From WGMK01 sp046047315 (GTDB taxonomy: Bacteria; Hydrogenedentota; Hydrogenedentia; Hydrogenedentales; JAEUWI01), in NCBI GenBank assembly GCA_046047315.1, contig JBJOID010000134.1:1-15766 (forward strand): 15,766 bases of DNA, read 5' to 3'. Within the stretch, counting starts at the first letter, position 1. Every line of letters starts with the position of its first letter. Both the position numbers and the translations under genes were made by a program. This document shows positions 13,881-15,766 of this stretch, piece after piece. Below the pieces are notes generated by a model. It worked only from the letters and a program-made list of their open reading frames with translations. It made no database searches and had not been told where the DNA came from.

Positions 13881-14942
13881 ATGTCTGACGCGGATTCGCA
13901 GGTCGTCTATTTCAACGCCCGCGTGCATGGCATGAAGAGCGAGCTCTTCGGCCGTGCGCCGCTGGAGGAGTTCCTTCAGCAGGAGGACCTCCAGAAAATG
14001 GTGGATGCCCTTCTGGAGTCGAACTACCGTACCGAGATGGCCGAGTCGCTTACCCGGTATAAGGGTGCGGACGCCATCGAGGATGCGCTTTCGCGCAATC
14101 TCGCCGCCACCTTCAACCGCATGCTTACGGGAACCACCGGCGAGTTTGCGGAGCTGATCCGTATCTTTCTCATGCGTTGGGACCTTGCCGCGGTGAAGGG
14201 ACTGCTTCGCAGCCGTCACTGGAACCTCGATGGCGACCAAGCTGCGATGGAAGTGATCCCCGGTCCAGGCTTGCCACTGGCCACCGTTCGCGAAATGGCG
14301 CGCCTCGATTCGATGCCCGCGCTCATCAACGCGCTCACGGCCTGGAACCGCACCCTCTGTGGCGGGCTTCGCAAGGGTCTGGACGCCTACAACGAATCAA
14401 ACGATCTCGCCGTGCTGGAAGATGCGCTCGACCGCGCTTATTTCGTGGACCTCTTGGAGCGTCTCGAGCGCAGCGAGGACAGCAATGCCGCGATTTTGGC
14501 GGAGTACCTCCGTTCCGAAATCGACCGCATCAACCTTCGCTCTCTCTTCCTTGGAATCGAAAGCGGGGGAGAGGCTGCGCGCGGACTGGCCTTCCTGCCA
14601 GGCGGCAAGCTTAGCCAGAACCGTCTTCGGTCCATGGCCGGCTCCGGCGACCTTGGTTCTGCCTTCGGACAGCTCGAAGGTACCGCCTATGCGGACCTGC
14701 TCGACGAGTACCTCCAGTATGTGCAGTCCCGCCGCTTCGCCCCCATGGAGCGCTATTTCGAGCGGCTGCTTATGCGCGGTTTGCTGAAGCTCTCCCGCCG
14801 GGATGTCTTCGGCATCGGTGTAATGATGAATTATGTTTGGCTCAAGTACAACGAAGTAATCAACCTGCGGCTTGTTGCCCGCGGCTTGGCGGGAAGCATC
14901 CCTCTCGGCCGTGTGCGCGACGAGTTGTATTTCGCCGCCTAG
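13881..14942 (+). CDS. ntpC: V/A-type ATP synthase subunit C (AC39/d family)
   Basis: 353 aa, all-helical, the funnel-shaped subunit that joins the central rotor shaft to the membrane ring. The C-terminal signature YVWLKYNEVINLRLVARGLA is close to the AC39 family consensus, and the N-terminal YFNARVHGMKSELF corresponds to the family's first helix. I chose the ATG at 13881, one base after the E stop, with GAGGG nine bases upstream; a longer frame from 13863 would run through the end of the E gene. Length fits the family. Confidence 0.93.
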   Translation: MSDADSQVVYFNARVHGMKSELFGRAPLEEFLQQEDLQKMVDALLESNYRTEMAESLTRYKGADAIEDALSRNLAATFNRMLTGTTGEFAELIRIFLMRWDLAAVKGLLRSRHWNLDGDQAAMEVIPGPGLPLATVREMARLDSMPALINALTAWNRTLCGGLRKGLDAYNESNDLAVLEDALDRAYFVDLLERLERSEDSNAAILAEYLRSEIDRINLRSLFLGIESGGEAARGLAFLPGGKLSQNRLRSMAGSGDLGSAFGQLEGTAYADLLDEYLQYVQSRRFAPMERYFERLLMRGLLKLSRRDVFGIGVMMNYVWLKYNEVINLRLVARGLAGSIPLGRVRDELYFAA

Positions 14943-14948
14943 CTGGCG

Positions 14949-14965
14949 CGGGGGATTTTCCCCCG
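14949..14965 (+). repeat. Short GC hairpin between the C and F genes
   Basis: CGGGGG (14949-14954) pairs with CCCCCG (14960-14965) around an ATTTT loop, seven bases after the C stop codon. Like the K-E hairpin it has no U-tract behind it, so it may act on message stability or processing. Confidence 0.5.
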
Positions 14966-14981
14966 GGATTGGGAATACGTC

Positions 14982-15302
14982 ATGGCGAAGATAGTGGCCC
15001 TTGCCCGAGGAAACACGTCGCTCTCGCTGGGCCTCACGGGCGTCCCCGTTGAGGAAATGCGGACCCAGGTTGGCGCGGAAGACCGTTTGTCGGAATTGCT
15101 CGACAGCAATCTCGACGTGGTCATCGTGGCCGAAGAGTGGCGCGATGGCTTCAGTGAGTGGATGCAGAATCGCCTTGCCCGGCATGCCGGGCGGCCCTTG
15201 GTTATTTTTTGCCCCTCCTTCAGCGCGGAGGACCCCGGCACCGATGCGTACATCAACGCCATCGTAAAGCCGGCCGTGGGCTTCGAGATTAGGCTGGATT
15301 AA
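14982..15302 (+). CDS. ntpF: V/A-type ATP synthase central-shaft subunit F
   Basis: 106 aa with an alternating alpha/beta pattern. It is the small CheY-like subunit that sits on the central shaft with subunit D and can modulate ATP hydrolysis. The family pattern is visible: an N-terminal strand and loop (FxLTGV-like SLGLTGVPVEE), the DVVIVAEEW strand (45-53) where other members have VIxxxE, the PLVIFCPSF strand (72-80), and a C-terminal helix ending in VGFEIRLD. TTGGGA lies about eight bases before the ATG. The gene sits between C and A as expected. Confidence 0.9.
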   Translation: MAKIVALARGNTSLSLGLTGVPVEEMRTQVGAEDRLSELLDSNLDVVIVAEEWRDGFSEWMQNRLARHAGRPLVIFCPSFSAEDPGTDAYINAIVKPAVGFEIRLD

Positions 15303-15321
15303 CAACACCCTTGGACGCAAC

Positions 15322-15335
15322 GGACCCGATGGTCC
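15322..15335 (+). repeat. Small hairpin between the F and A genes
   Basis: GGACC (15322-15326) pairs with GGTCC (15331-15335) around a CGAT loop in the 64-base gap before the catalytic subunit gene. It is the third intergenic hairpin of this operon and the weakest of them. Confidence 0.35.
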
Positions 15336-15366
15336 TTCGGTTCCATTTAAGAGTTAGGAGACAACA

Positions 15367-15766
15367 ATGGCTGTCGCGGAACAACACACCGTGGGACGTC
15401 TGGTCCGAATTGCCGGCCCGATGATCGAGGCCGATGGTATGCTCGGCGTGCAGATGGGCGAAATCCTGCGCGTGGGCAAGCTGGGCCTGATGGGCGAAGT
15501 GATTCGTATCGAGGGCGACAAGATTTACGCACAGGTTTTCGAGCCGACCGATGGCATGTTCCTCGGCGAGGAAGTCATTCCCACCGGGCTGCCGCTTTCC
15601 GTCGAGCTTGGACCGGGCCTGCTCGCCTCCACCTACGACGGTATCCAGCGCCCGCTCATCACGCTGCAGCAGAGCTCCGGCGACTTCATCGGCCGCGGTC
15701 TCACCGCCGTGGCCTTGGATCGCGAGAAGCTGTGGGACTTCACCCCGTCCGCGAACGTGGGTGACG
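15367..15766 (+). CDS. ntpA: V/A-type ATP synthase catalytic subunit A (N-terminal part, cut by the window end)
   Basis: The first 133 codons of the catalytic subunit are present. They give the N-terminal beta-barrel (VGRLVRIAGPMIEADGM, then MGEVIRIEGDKIYAQVFEPT) and the junction LSVELGPGLLASTYDGIQRP that precedes the non-homologous region found only in A subunits. The nucleotide-binding P-loop would lie further on and is not in the window. GGAG lies about seven bases upstream of the ATG. This subunit binds and hydrolyses or makes ATP at the interface with subunit B, which would be the next gene in the usual order, followed by D. Confidence 0.96.
   Translation, partial: MAVAEQHTVGRLVRIAGPMIEADGMLGVQMGEILRVGKLGLMGEVIRIEGDKIYAQVFEPTDGMFLGEEVIPTGLPLSVELGPGLLASTYDGIQRPLITLQQSSGDFIGRGLTAVALDREKLWDFTPSANVGD

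Overview
The window holds two divergently transcribed energy-conservation operons. On the minus strand, reading away from about 9420, is a complete Alternative Complex III (ACIII) operon, actA-actB-actC-actD-actE-actF, followed by a small single-helix membrane protein and a SCO-family copper chaperone. On the plus strand, from 10528 to the right edge, is the first part of a bacterial V/A-type ATP synthase operon in the order G/H-I-K-E-C-F-A, with subunit A cut by the window end. A 1.1 kb intergenic region (9421-10527) separates them. Its middle is AT-rich and it is full of inverted repeats.

Organism: a GC-rich Gram-negative bacterium. The evidence is an extended Tat signal on ActB, a lipobox on the c-type cytochrome ActE, exported multiheme cytochrome c, and strong avoidance of TTA/CTA/TCA codons. 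A V/A-type ATPase combined with ACIII points away from ordinary Proteobacteria and towards a deep-branching or candidate phylum such as Planctomycetes/PVC relatives, Hydrogenedentota or Sumerlaeota. This placement is inference; no marker gene is present to settle it.

How it works: ACIII oxidises membrane quinol (ActC and ActF are NrfD-like membrane subunits) and passes electrons through the Fe-S clusters of ActB and the hemes of ActA and ActE to a terminal oxidase. The SCO protein matures the Cu-A centre of such an oxidase. Its position at the end of the operon suggests that cytochrome c oxidase genes lie just beyond the left edge; an ATG with a plausible ribosome binding site is visible at 17-15. 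The resulting ion gradient would be used by the ATP synthase on the other side of the intergenic region. Subunit K is a short two-helix c-subunit with one carboxylate per hairpin, which suits ATP synthesis.

The genes are well-known families. The parts not explained by known families are mainly in the shared intergenic region: a long imperfect palindrome, a TTTAAGTA tandem repeat, a 10-bp inverted repeat, a 13-bp palindrome, and a possibly switching leader upstream of the ATPase operon. Others are the His-rich tails at the termini of three neighbouring ACIII subunits and GC-rich hairpins in three ATPase intergenic gaps.
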